Assembly (NCBI GenBank): GCA_019188255.1
Contig: JAETXT010000010.1
Coordinates: 2,046,001 to 2,110,000, forward strand
Source of the DNA: Verticillium longisporum
Lineage: Eukaryota; Ascomycota; Sordariomycetes; Glomerellales; Plectosphaerellaceae
DNA: 64,000 nt
Direction of reading: 5' to 3'
Both the position numbers and the translations under genes were made by a program. The notes beneath the pieces were generated by a model that made no database searches, was not told the DNA's origin, and worked only from the letters and a program-made list of their open reading frames with translations. The first letter of the stretch is position 1; every line of letters starts with the position of its first letter. Positions 20,871 through 31,100 of the stretch are shown here, piece by piece.

Positions 20871-23427
20871 GGTGATCTAAGCTTCCAATTGCAAACCTTG
20901 TTCAGTTGATGGTTTGGTCATAGAATGGCAGGCGTTACGTCAAGTTTGGATGGCTAGAGAGGGTCCAGCGTATAAGCAATCCATTCATTCAGATTGCCGC
21001 AACATGCAGTACAAGTAGGCTCCAAGTCGGATCAATTTTTTTCTTTCACGATGGCGACACCGGAGCCAAAGAATGGTATCATCAGAGCTAGCCAGGAACA
21101 TATCCTAGCCATGTGTGGACCTCGGGCCAGGCGAAAGGATAATAATGTGTGAAGATTTCTTCTCAGACCAGGAGCCTCCGTCTCGGCCACCTTCGCCTCT
21201 GGTTCTACACCTAAATGGCAGATCGCAGGTGTGAAAACCGGCACTCTGGTGGATCTTTTCGCGTAACACCAGTGGCCGGACCCAGCTGTGACTGACTCGA
21301 ACAACGGGGCCAGCGTGGTTTGCTGGAGGGATTTTACGCCACTTGCCTTCACTGTCGGCGGAACCGCTTCTCTGTCAACCAAAACTTACAAGGTGACATT
21401 TCCAGTGTTGGACAAGCGCCGCTGGGCTGAACTGGATACGCCCTCGACACCACGCGGCATGGTAGGGCGGCCCGTTTGTAGGGGTTCGCTCCGGCGCTTG
21501 GCGGAGAACATCTGGCGAGAGATTCGCGATGGAGCACGGTACGGATCTCGCTGGTGTAATATTTCCGAGCTTGATACCATTATCATCTTGAAAAGCGAGG
21601 ATGTCCTCGGAGCCGTTTTCTGTCCAGAAAGGTGTTTACCAAGTCGAGGTTGGAATCTGCCGCTGAGGCACAGGTAACTGCCGACGATTTCCGGTGTGAA
21701 AAGTCCAGCAAAACAAGCCATGGGTGCGGCCACGCCGAAAACGACATTTGTGGCGGCCATGCCCTGATTGACGAGAAGGCAATTGGCGAGTCAGCTGCCC
21801 TGCTCAAGCTTGATCGTCTTGGGGGAACTTGCCTCATGATAGCTTCGCTTCCCATATTTGTCATTTACCTCGTGGTATGAGCGTCAGCAGCAGGAGCGCC
21901 ACGCTGAGGTGTCAGTGGCCTAACCACCTTGACCTCAGCCATCGCGTGGTCCTGTCGTCATGGTCCGAAAACGATATCCTTCGCTTAAGGATGCCGACGT
22001 GGTTGACTGTTGGCGGAGCTTGAAGCACGAGAAGCAGCTCCGGCATGTGGCATACAGTCTCTTGTCAGCTGCCTGTTCAGCCGAAACAAAACGTGGGCGA
22101 CACATTCAGATCATCGCCAACCCCGCAATATCCATCGTTTGACACTCGACGCCGCTTGTTGGCGGCCTTGCACCATGCTGTCACGGATTTGAGTTAATCG
22201 ACTCAGGCATAAGCACCTGAACTAGAGCTTGTTTGGCTCGTGGTATACCTTTTTGGTAGCAGATCACCAGGAGTCGCGTTATGAGCACATCTCTTCTGGC
22301 GTACTTGCGAAGGAGTGGAACTCGCCAGCACGGGCACAACCGACTCCAGATTCAGTGGCACGTCAGGCCTATCCATACTTTTGCAAACCTCGTCTCTTGA
22401 GGCATGTCCATCGTACCATATCGAGAGCCGTGGCTGTCGCAGCTATGGTTGGGTAGTGCCTCGCGTTTGGCTCCCTGACGTGAGCTACAGGAATGCCCCA
22501 AGCATCGTTGGTCTCGCCTGGTGCACAGTCACGTCGTTTTGGAGCTTTGCATTGTGCTCATGGGCGCTCTCCGCCTAGGCTTTTCGATAGTCTGCTACGA
22601 CGCGAGAGAGCCTGCAGCGTGCCGTTTCATGATGTGCCAACGGTCGGGACAATGTCGCTGGGCCTCTTTCTAGGGATGCATCGGAAAAGGGCTGTTGCGA
22701 CGCGCGCTCAGTACAGCCAGCTGCGGTTGGCGGTCGCTCGCCCAGCGCAGCTTTTGCTTGCATCGGATGCAGAGTGGGCAAATGCGATCCGCTAATGCCG
22801 GTAGGCCGATATCCGGCCGGCGGCTCCTCGCCGGATGGCCTTGGCGTCCCGTCCCTGGTCTTGGGGCTACACCTTGTTGCCATCTGCTTGGATTCTCGCC
22901 TGTTGATTTCAAAATTGATGATTAATAATGAAGAGAGTATATTGTCGCAGTTTCTCTGATTGTCACAACAATTCTGACGATAATCCCATACGGGGCGGAG
23001 CATCATGATTGTCACGGTCGCGGCCAGACCCACTAGGAGACACATTGATTTCGTTCCCTGACGAACGCAACAAATGGATGGAACGCTTCCATGTTAGTCT
23101 TCTTCGCATCAAGGCTTATTTGTGTCTTCAAGCCGTCTTCAAGCCTCTGGAGGAATATTCTGGCATTCTTGCAATCCAAATTGATTCTATGAGAGTTGCT
23201 TACATACAAGTCCTCCCTTCTGGCAAATCCGGCAAGCTCTCCTTGGTGTTCAATTGACCTTGTGGCTGGAACGGGAGACCGGACTGGACCTCGATGCGGT
23301 TCCAGCAATGATGACCTCATAGACGGGTTGCGGCAAACATACACATATCAGGTGGCTGGCCATTGACGTCTCCCAATCTTTCTTTGTCCATTCTTATGTT
23401 GCAGCAGCCCGGCGGTCACCACTCAAC
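20871..23427. other. Intergenic, no supported gene (2.5 kb)
   Basis: Contains the permease promoter on its left side. Many short frames on both strands, none with domain or splice evidence. The sequence is of normal composition, without obvious repeats or transposon ends. The right end should hold the promoter of the decarboxylase gene. Confidence 0.5.
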
Positions 23428-23973
23428 ATGTCTCAATCCAACCAGTCTCTTCCTCGCTTCCTCACCAACACCAAGCTTGACCCATCCTTCGACAAGGATA
23501 TTAAGGATACTCACCTCATCTACGACTATGCTGCCCAAGACGAGAATGGAAAGCCCGAGAAATGGCGTTATGAGATGTGGTTCTTCTCTCACGACCGCGT
23601 GGTCTACGCCATTCACGGCGGGCCTATGGCTGGCCGCATCAACTACCAGACAGCCACGTACCAGTGTGTACGGCCGGGCGAAATCTGGCAGGTGAACTGG
23701 CTTGAGGAGACGGGCACCATCTGCTCTCTCGTCTACGACATTCCCAACCAGAAAGTCACAACCCTGATTGGCTTCTCGAAGGGGCACTGGGAGCACCCAC
23801 AGGAGGCGCACGGCGACAAGAGAGACCCGACGGCGTTCGATCGATGGAGGGATCTTGCGAAGATTGGCTCGCAGACTGACCGGTTCATGCTGTCGGAGCA
23901 GGCGGACATTCTGGAAAACTTCAAGGGAAAGGGGGATTTACAGCCCATTGCTAGCGATGCGCAAACCTTTTGA
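23428..23973 (+). CDS. Phenolic acid decarboxylase
   Basis: An intronless 181-aa frame. THLIYDY, WRYEMWFFSHDRVVYAIHGG, PMAGR and the WQVNWLEETGT strand match the small beta-barrel phenolic acid decarboxylases (PAD/PDC) of bacteria and some fungi, which convert ferulic, p-coumaric and caffeic acids to vinylphenols without cofactor. The Tyr, Arg and Glu expected in the active site are plausible in YDY, GGPMAGR and WLEETG. Length is slightly above the usual 165-175 aa because of an extended C-terminus. It is cytosolic, with no signal peptide. A tannase/feruloyl esterase gene at 61470 could supply substrate, although 38 kb away. The upstream 2.5 kb is empty, so it is a stand-alone unit. Confidence 0.9.
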   Translation: MSQSNQSLPRFLTNTKLDPSFDKDIKDTHLIYDYAAQDENGKPEKWRYEMWFFSHDRVVYAIHGGPMAGRINYQTATYQCVRPGEIWQVNWLEETGTICSLVYDIPNQKVTTLIGFSKGHWEHPQEAHGDKRDPTAFDRWRDLAKIGSQTDRFMLSEQADILENFKGKGDLQPIASDAQTF

Positions 23974-24184
23974 GAGGACATTGATCATCGCAATGGTCAC
24001 CAAACATGGGAAGCATGAAGACTTTGTAACAATGTGCAGTCCATGTTCCCTGATCATGGTGCATGTCTAACCCAAGTGCTCCCTGTCGTCCCTTGCGCGT
24101 ACAGTTCCAAATGAAACTCCTATCACTACACACTTATACATACCGATTCAAGCGAGAGACACTTCCTCACGCTAATCGCAAGAT

Positions 24185-25538
24185 CTATCTCTCGTATTCC
24201 GGAGGTGGTCCTGGATACGGAGGAAGAGGCTCGTCGATAATGGCCTTGTTCGGTTCGTTTGAATCGGCGATGGCTGCCTGTACCATGATCATCTCGCTCT
24301 CAGGCAAAGGTTGGTGCTGTCGATGAGATGACCCAGCCTCAACATCGACATCGGAGGAGAGCCTTTGCCGGGGATGATAATAGCCTCCAGGCAGTCCCAC
24401 TCGGGGCGGACTGCTGCTTCTAGTGCTGGCTGTTCTGAAGATGGCTGGCACCTGCAATGTGGCCCCTTGACCATTCATTTCTGGTGCCCCCCCAAGTGAA
24501 GTCTCGCGTTGATTCTCCATCGAGCCACTTGTTCCAGGAACGCGAGAGGTGTATTTCACTGGCAGGCGAGGCCAGAAATAGGCAATCAAGCCTACAAGGG
24601 CCAGTATGCCCAATGACAGGCCGATCGCCAAGCCAAGATCCTTAGCGCTGGGACCTCTGTCACCTCCACCGTCACCGTCGTCCTCAGCGTTTTCATTACT
24701 GGCGCTTGTGGGTGACGTCTCTCGGTCCCAGGGAAAGCCAGTTCGAGTCGCTCGAGTAGATTCTGGTGACTCGCTTGATGTAGTCTTGGTTGTTGGTGTG
24801 CCAGCCTGACAAGGCGATGCAGGAACTGGACCTGTTGTGAACTGGATGTAGGCGCACTGTTGCTTCGTCAGTCAAATATTGCCCCTGAACGTGTTGTCAT
24901 TCTGCAGGGCGGGGGCTTAGACTCACCTGTATGAAAGTTTGCGACGGCAACTCGGTCTGGGAACCTGGCAGCTTTTGTTGAAAGCTTATGCCCAACGTCG
25001 CGTTGACTCCGTTCCATCGCCCCGGTTCGACCTGGAATATGTCGACAATGCCCTCTTCTTCCCAGTTGGGAATCCCGTAGGAGTTTGGTGCCAAAAGCCT
25101 GTCACCACATGTGACTCCCAGGTCAGACAAGCCATCGTAATAGAGGCCGTTGGACCAGGCGAAAGCAGTCGCATTGGCGCCATCAAGTCCTTCAAATTGA
25201 CCGAACGACCAGTCTATCATCCATCTCCCAATTTCGAATGAACTCGAGACGGTCTTGGAGTCCCACATCTGTGACAACTGAACATGAAACCCATCAATCG
25301 AAAGCAAGCTTCGTTTTGCGTCGGAAGGGGGGTTGACATCTGAGCACTGGAAGTTTCTCGAGCTTAATCCCCAGTCGTCGTGTCCACCGTTGTGTGTCAC
25401 CTTCTTTCCATTGATGACGCTGTAGAAACTTTCGTTTGCGTCAGGCCAGGTCATTTGGATCAAGGCTTGCTCGTCTTGGCCATGGACAAGCGTTGAGAAG
25501 GCTGCCTGTATAGTCATGAAGGTCTGCAGCGAGCGCAT
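24185..25538 (-). CDS. Type I membrane protein with Ser/Thr-rich stalk and PY-motif tail, function unknown
   Basis: Two exons (25538-24927, 24856-24185; 70-nt intron) give about 427 aa. A signal peptide (about 1-20) precedes a 200-residue ectodomain with a few Cys (CSDV, VTCGD, SPCQAG) and several N-glycosylation sequons (NES, NAT). A Ser/Thr-rich stalk (about 225-255) follows, then one membrane span near residue 265 and a 150-residue cytosolic tail ending with PPYPGPPPEY. The tail carries a PPxY motif, a binding site for WW-domain ubiquitin ligases. The layout is that of fungal Mid2/Wsc-like surface proteins, but I recognise no WSC or other named domain. Start 25538 is chosen because it opens the signal peptide; upstream in-frame ATGs would bury it. 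Confidence 0.75.
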
Positions 25539-27077
25539 TGTGAAGTCTCGTGGTTGTTTGGCTGATAACATATGGTGATTGAACATGAGCGCAACTCCAT
25601 TCTCGGGATCGAGTGTGTCGTGTAGATGTTGAGCCCGATGTGGTTGTGCTGTTGTATTCGTGAGACAAACGGATGAACGGGATGTCGCCCATTCAAATGC
25701 TTGTTCTTGTCGCTTTTGAGGCACGATCGATACCAGGCTAGAAGTGTACCTGAATGCATTGCAGTGGCACAGGGAACACTTAACTGGCCATGGGTCACGG
25801 AGGCGCTGCCGAGACGTTCGGGGCTTATCGAGGCCAAGAGGGCTGGGGCCTCAATTTAATCTTGGCACAATGTCACGCGACCCGTGTTGGTGAACACTTA
25901 GGAACTGAAGACAGGGGCTGTAGGCGACTTTCAGTGAGCCTTGCCGCAATGCTATGTGTAGTTCTGTCAATACGACAATCACCGAGGCCAAAGGCTGGCA
26001 TCGTAAGGCCTACACTCCACCGAAAGTTGGTTCAATCGCTTCTGCTTGCCACATGTGATCAGAGCGTCAACCTTGTATCTCTCCCTTTGTTACCTAGATT
26101 ACAAGGTTTGGCCTCATTCTAGCAGGTCCGACCCTGGGTTAAGCTCACGATGCCCCCGACGCGTTTGCAGCACAGCCTTTGTTCTGGATCTGCGAAGAAT
26201 GTAAGGGTGTGAGCCACTTGACAGCTAGGTCCTTCGCTTCGGGTATCGATAGCTGCTCTACATGTTGGGGACATATCAGCGGTATAAATTCATTTAAAAG
26301 CTGCATTTTGGGTAGACCAGAAAAGCGACACATCTACCTAGTGTTGAACGGTGGGTAGGGAAACAAGCTGGTATGATCGCATGCCGACCTGAAAGATTGA
26401 CACGGAACCATTCAAGACGATACTAAGCTGATGAAATCGTGCAGGAATTGTATCTATAGACCTGTTCTAGCGAACCTGGCAATCAAGAATTCAAGTCACC
26501 GCTACCAATCCTGCGAGACTAAAAATGAGGCTTTCAACGTCGATGGACTAGTAGAAAAATATGAAGAAACGTTTGAGCTCCTGTAGCACATCTCTGTGCA
26601 CTGTTCCGCAGCATTTGCTGTCTCCTCTGTAGATAATTACGTGTTCATCGAACTTGGTTGTCGTCGAGATGATACCAGCAGTAGTAGATGAGCGGACGGC
26701 ACGGAAAGTCGGGAGATCCCCGAAGCGCCCAATTGGATATCGTGAGCCACAAACCTTGGCGAGCCGGGTTAGTCAGAAACAGGCCACCGTCCAGCTTGAC
26801 CAAGTCCGCGACAATATCGACAATATCGAGTCATATATATACGACGCGTTGTTTTCGACTGTCTAATACCCTAGCTACGAAGCTAAACACCCTTAAACCA
26901 ACCTAACCCGCCACTAACGCCAGTACCCAAATCGATCCACGGCTGTCGAGTCTTTACCCCGCTACAAGCTACGATGCTACAAGCTGCGATGTCTCCAGAG
27001 CACGAACCCGCGACTGTGACCTCGACGGTGAATTGTCCTTGGACTCCTAAAAAAATACCAACATCTGTCTCATTATC
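25539..27077. other. Intergenic, divergent promoters
   Basis: Lies between the starts of the membrane-protein gene (minus) and the lactate dehydrogenase gene (plus). Composition is somewhat AT-richer around 26300-26900. No supported gene or repeat. Confidence 0.5.
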
Positions 27078-28013
27078 ATGCAGTCCATCAAGATCGTCGT
27101 CGTAGGGGCCGGCTCTGTCGGCGCGACGACAGCCTATGCTATCCTGCTTAGCGGTCTAGCCGCTGACATTGTCCTCATCGACATTGACAGGCACCGTGCT
27201 GATGGGGAGGCTACAGACATTGGTCATGCCGCCCATTTCACACACTCAAAGGTCCGCGCTGGCGATTATTCTGATTGCGCGGGCGCGACCCTCGTGGTCA
27301 TTACGGCAGGTGTCAACCAGAAGCCCGGCCAAACACGCCTCGAGCTCGTACAAACAAATTACGCCCTCTTCGCTGACGTCGTCCCTCGCATCGCCACGGC
27401 TGCTCCGGATACAATCCTCATCATCGCCACCAACCCCGCCGACGTTCTTACGCATGCTGCTACCAAGCTCTCCGGTTTTCCTGCTCACCGTGTCATTGGG
27501 ACCGGTACTTCACTCGACACAACCCGCTTTCGCCGCGAGCTGGGCCACCACTTCGGTATCAGCCCGCGTAGCGTTCATGCATTCATCATTGGTGAACATG
27601 GCGACTCTCAGCTCCCTGTGTGGTCCCTGGCCAACATTTCTGGAATGCGGCTGCCTGAGTATTGCCGGCAAGCTGGGAGGCCCCACGACGAGGAGGCTAT
27701 GGCGGCATGCGCGGCCCGTACCAGGGGTGCAGCCTACGCTATCATCGAAAAGAAGGGGAAAACAAACTACGGTATCGCAAGTGTCATTGTTAGCCTTGTG
27801 GAGCCAATCGTTAAGGACTCCGATGCCATAATGACCGTCTCTCAGGTTGGAGATTACGCTGGCGTGGAGGACGTGGCCCTTAGCATGCCGTGTAAGATCA
27901 ACAGGGGCGGAGCGTTCCAGGAAGTGCCTCTGCTCCTTGACGAAAAGGAGACGGAGCTGTTGAAACAGTCGGCATCGAGTATTCGAGAGGTTATACTGTC
28001 GATTGAGAAGTGA
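27078..28013 (+). CDS. L-lactate dehydrogenase, NAD-dependent
   Basis: An intronless 311-aa frame. The Rossmann loop GAGSVGA is at residues 10-16 and an Asp-rich LIDID follows at the end of beta-2, favouring NAD. Substrate loop ITAGVNQKPGQTR has Gln at the discriminating position, which in this family means lactate, not malate (Arg). ATNPADVLTH, GTGTSLDTTRFR and IGEHGDSQLPVW carry the catalytic Asp and His. It reduces pyruvate to lactate. Length, compactness and lack of introns are like bacterial L-LDH; a few filamentous ascomycetes carry such genes. No targeting signal, so cytosolic. ATG 27078 directly precedes the Rossmann strand. Bacterial origin is possible but cannot be shown without a phylogeny. 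Confidence 0.93.
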   Translation: MQSIKIVVVGAGSVGATTAYAILLSGLAADIVLIDIDRHRADGEATDIGHAAHFTHSKVRAGDYSDCAGATLVVITAGVNQKPGQTRLELVQTNYALFADVVPRIATAAPDTILIIATNPADVLTHAATKLSGFPAHRVIGTGTSLDTTRFRRELGHHFGISPRSVHAFIIGEHGDSQLPVWSLANISGMRLPEYCRQAGRPHDEEAMAACAARTRGAAYAIIEKKGKTNYGIASVIVSLVEPIVKDSDAIMTVSQVGDYAGVEDVALSMPCKINRGGAFQEVPLLLDEKETELLKQSASSIREVILSIEK

Positions 28014-28163
28014 TGGGTCTATTTCACGGTGCTATGCAACCCGTCGGAGTACCCTATGAAAAATCGCATACTGTCCAACACTATGCTAGCTAAATCATTC
28101 AATGGTACAGTGTGATCTCAAGTTAAAGCTCTCCTTACCTCCTCCTTGTGAAGCCTCATGTAC

Positions 28164-31100
28164 TCAAACGACACTGTAGGTAATAGGAGAGATGCGCTGC
28201 GCGTTGAAGACATCCAGCCAAGCCTCAGCGGCGTCACCAACCTCAGCCCAGCCGGCCTTGACTGTCTCGGCCTCTTCCTTGCCAAATTGAAGTGATGCTC
28301 CAGCAGTCTTCACCTGGTACTGGCTGCAACGAGTATCCATGTCGGACAGAATGTCAGCCATTTGAGCCACGCTGGACAGCAGGTCCTCCAGTGGCTGCGA
28401 GAGGTGCTCCACCGCCGCCACAGAGCGCTCCATGACGACGATAGCTGTCTTGACCAACTGCACAAGCATGCCAAGTTCCTGGAGACTCATCTTGTTGAAC
28501 AGCGCCTTGCCGAGCTCCGTTCCGCTGGCGGCATCCTTGACTGTTCGAAGCACTCCGCTGAGTGCCGTCCAGGTGTCTTGCGCCGCTTCCACGCGTTTCT
28601 GAATGGGGATTTCCTTTTCAGTCTTCTTGGCGGGCGCAGCAGTCTCCTCACTCTTGTCTCCAGCCTCCTCGGGAACTTCCTCCCCATCCGACTCGACCTT
28701 GGGCTTCGCATGGCCATTGGTGCCATTGGTGCCGTTGGTGCCGTTGGTGCCGTTGGTAGCCTTGGTTCCATTGGAAGCCTTACCATCCGGCGTGCCTTCT
28801 TCCTTGTCTTCCTTCTTGTCGCCGTCCTTGCCAAAGACGACACCGCCGGCCGCGAGAAGGGCAGGAATGGAAGCGATGGCAACCCCTGAATAAGCAGCAA
28901 ATGCAGCAGCAGCAACCAAACCGCCAGTAGCGAAGCCGGTCAAGCATCCTTCAACAATGATGCCGGTAACTTTGTCGCGATAGGCCTTGTCGCGGCGGGC
29001 GAGATCAATGTTGGCGCTGGAGATGGCCTTCTTCAGCTCTCCGATGGACGCCTTCACAAGCTTGATTTTACCACTGAGCTCAGCAGAGGAGTTGGCCAGC
29101 TGCGACTTGACGCGAGCAGATTGCTTGCGTGCCATGGAGACTGAGCTGAAGGTACCCTTGAGGAAGACATGCGGAGAAATCTTGCCACTGGCGAGGTTGT
29201 TCGCACGGGTACTCTGCAGAAGAGCCAGCGTGTTGATCTGCTCAACGGTCCCGTAATGAAGCGCGGCCGTCTGGGTGTAGGCATTCCTGATGCTCTGGAT
29301 GACTTCGTTGAGTGTAACCTTTCGGTTAGAAGCAGCGTCGAAGTAGCCAACGATATCTTCAGTGTAAGTAAGCCTTTGCAGCTTGCCGATATTTTCCCAG
29401 ACGATGGTCGAGTTGTTAGTCTGGGCCTCAAGCTGTGACAGCAGGACGGGAGTGGGGGATGCAATCTGCACCAAAGCTGAATCGGCAGCAACATCTGCAG
29501 CAACACCAAGGCCTTCGATGTCCATAGCCACCGCCGAGTTCTGGCCTCCCTGAAGCATTGCCTTGACCTCGTCCGCTTCCTTGCGGATCTGACCCCACTG
29601 CGTATCCGCCAGCTCCTTGTACGCCGCGGCATCGATCTTGATACCGTACTTCACAGACATCAGAGTTCCGTAAATCGAGCCAAGGTTGCCGCTTGTGCGC
29701 TCGCAGAGCTCAACCCAAGTCTGGGTGTGTCCCATAAAGGAGTGACCGCTTTGGAGGTCCTGCGAACACTGCGAGATTTTGCGTTGAAGCTCATCAATCT
29801 CCTGGCTGAGTCGGCTCTGCATCTCGTTGGCTTTCTGCATAGCCGACATCCGACCAATCCCAAAGTCAAAGAAGTCTGTGACGCGTGGGCTCAGTATCTC
29901 CCGGAGCTCAGCTTCACCCCCGGCATGGGTGCTTTGGATCCTGTCCCCGAGGAAACTGATTTCACGCTGAAGACGTTCCTGCTCCTGCTGAGCCAAATGG
30001 TTAAAGTCGACGAAAGCGTTGTTGGCGAGCCTAGCCTTTTCCATTGCTTGCTTGCATGTGAGGAGTGCTTGCGCTTGAAGATAGGCAACCTTTGAGATCT
30101 CCTCGTCCGACTCAGGAACGGCCGGGATCTGCTTCATCCAACCCTCTGACACTGAGGCCGTGCTGAGAGTCATATCCAACATGGAAAGTACGTTGTTTCG
30201 AGCCTCGCCCAAGATACCGTTGAGCATGCCGCTGCTGGGATGGTCCGATGAGAACGGGGCCGCAGTGGCAAAGATGTTCGTTGCCGCATCGATTGTGTTC
30301 TTCAAAAACCAGTTTTGTACTGGGTTCGGGCTGTCGAGCTGAAGACCTCCCAGCGCAAACCCAACGGGAGTGAAGCGCGCAAAGTCGGCAATGACTCCGA
30401 AAATGTCCGCAGACTCGTGCGACTGGACTTGAGTCTCAGGGATATCAAGGTCGACGTCGCGCGAAAAGGCGTCCGACACAAGGTTGACGGTCATCCCCAT
30501 GGGGGTGAAGCGAGCAAAGTTGGCCAAGTCGCCAAAGATATCAGCAGACTCTTTGCCGTTTGACTGCGTGCTTTCCGGCTGTTCATTGAGGTCAACATCA
30601 CGGGCAACGGCCTCAGCCGCTGTCCCGATCGTGTTTACAATCATACCGACGGGACTGACCCTCGCAAATTCGGCCAAAATGCCAAAGATGTCACCTGATT
30701 CCCTCTGTTCATCTTGAGGCGCTGACTCAAGGTCAACATCGCGTGACACAGCCTGTTCGACCATTCCGACGGCCATCCCGAGAGGTGTGAAGCGGGCAAA
30801 GTTGGCAAGATCACCGAAAATGTCCGCCGCCTCGGCCCCCTCCCGCTGACGAGCTTCGTCCAAGACTTGAGCGACGGTTTCGGGCGCAATTCCCATCTGC
30901 CCAGTGTAGACGTCAATGAGGTCTGCAACCTCGAGATGCTTCACATACTCGTTGAACTGATCGTTCTCCAAAGCTTGCGTGGCGATATCGACCTGCTTGT
31001 TGAAGAGAACGAGGTTCTTGAATCCCGGGTCGACAGGCGAAGTCTCGAGTGACTGCAGCTCAACGTCGGCAGCTTCATCATCGTCATTGTCCGAGTCGTC

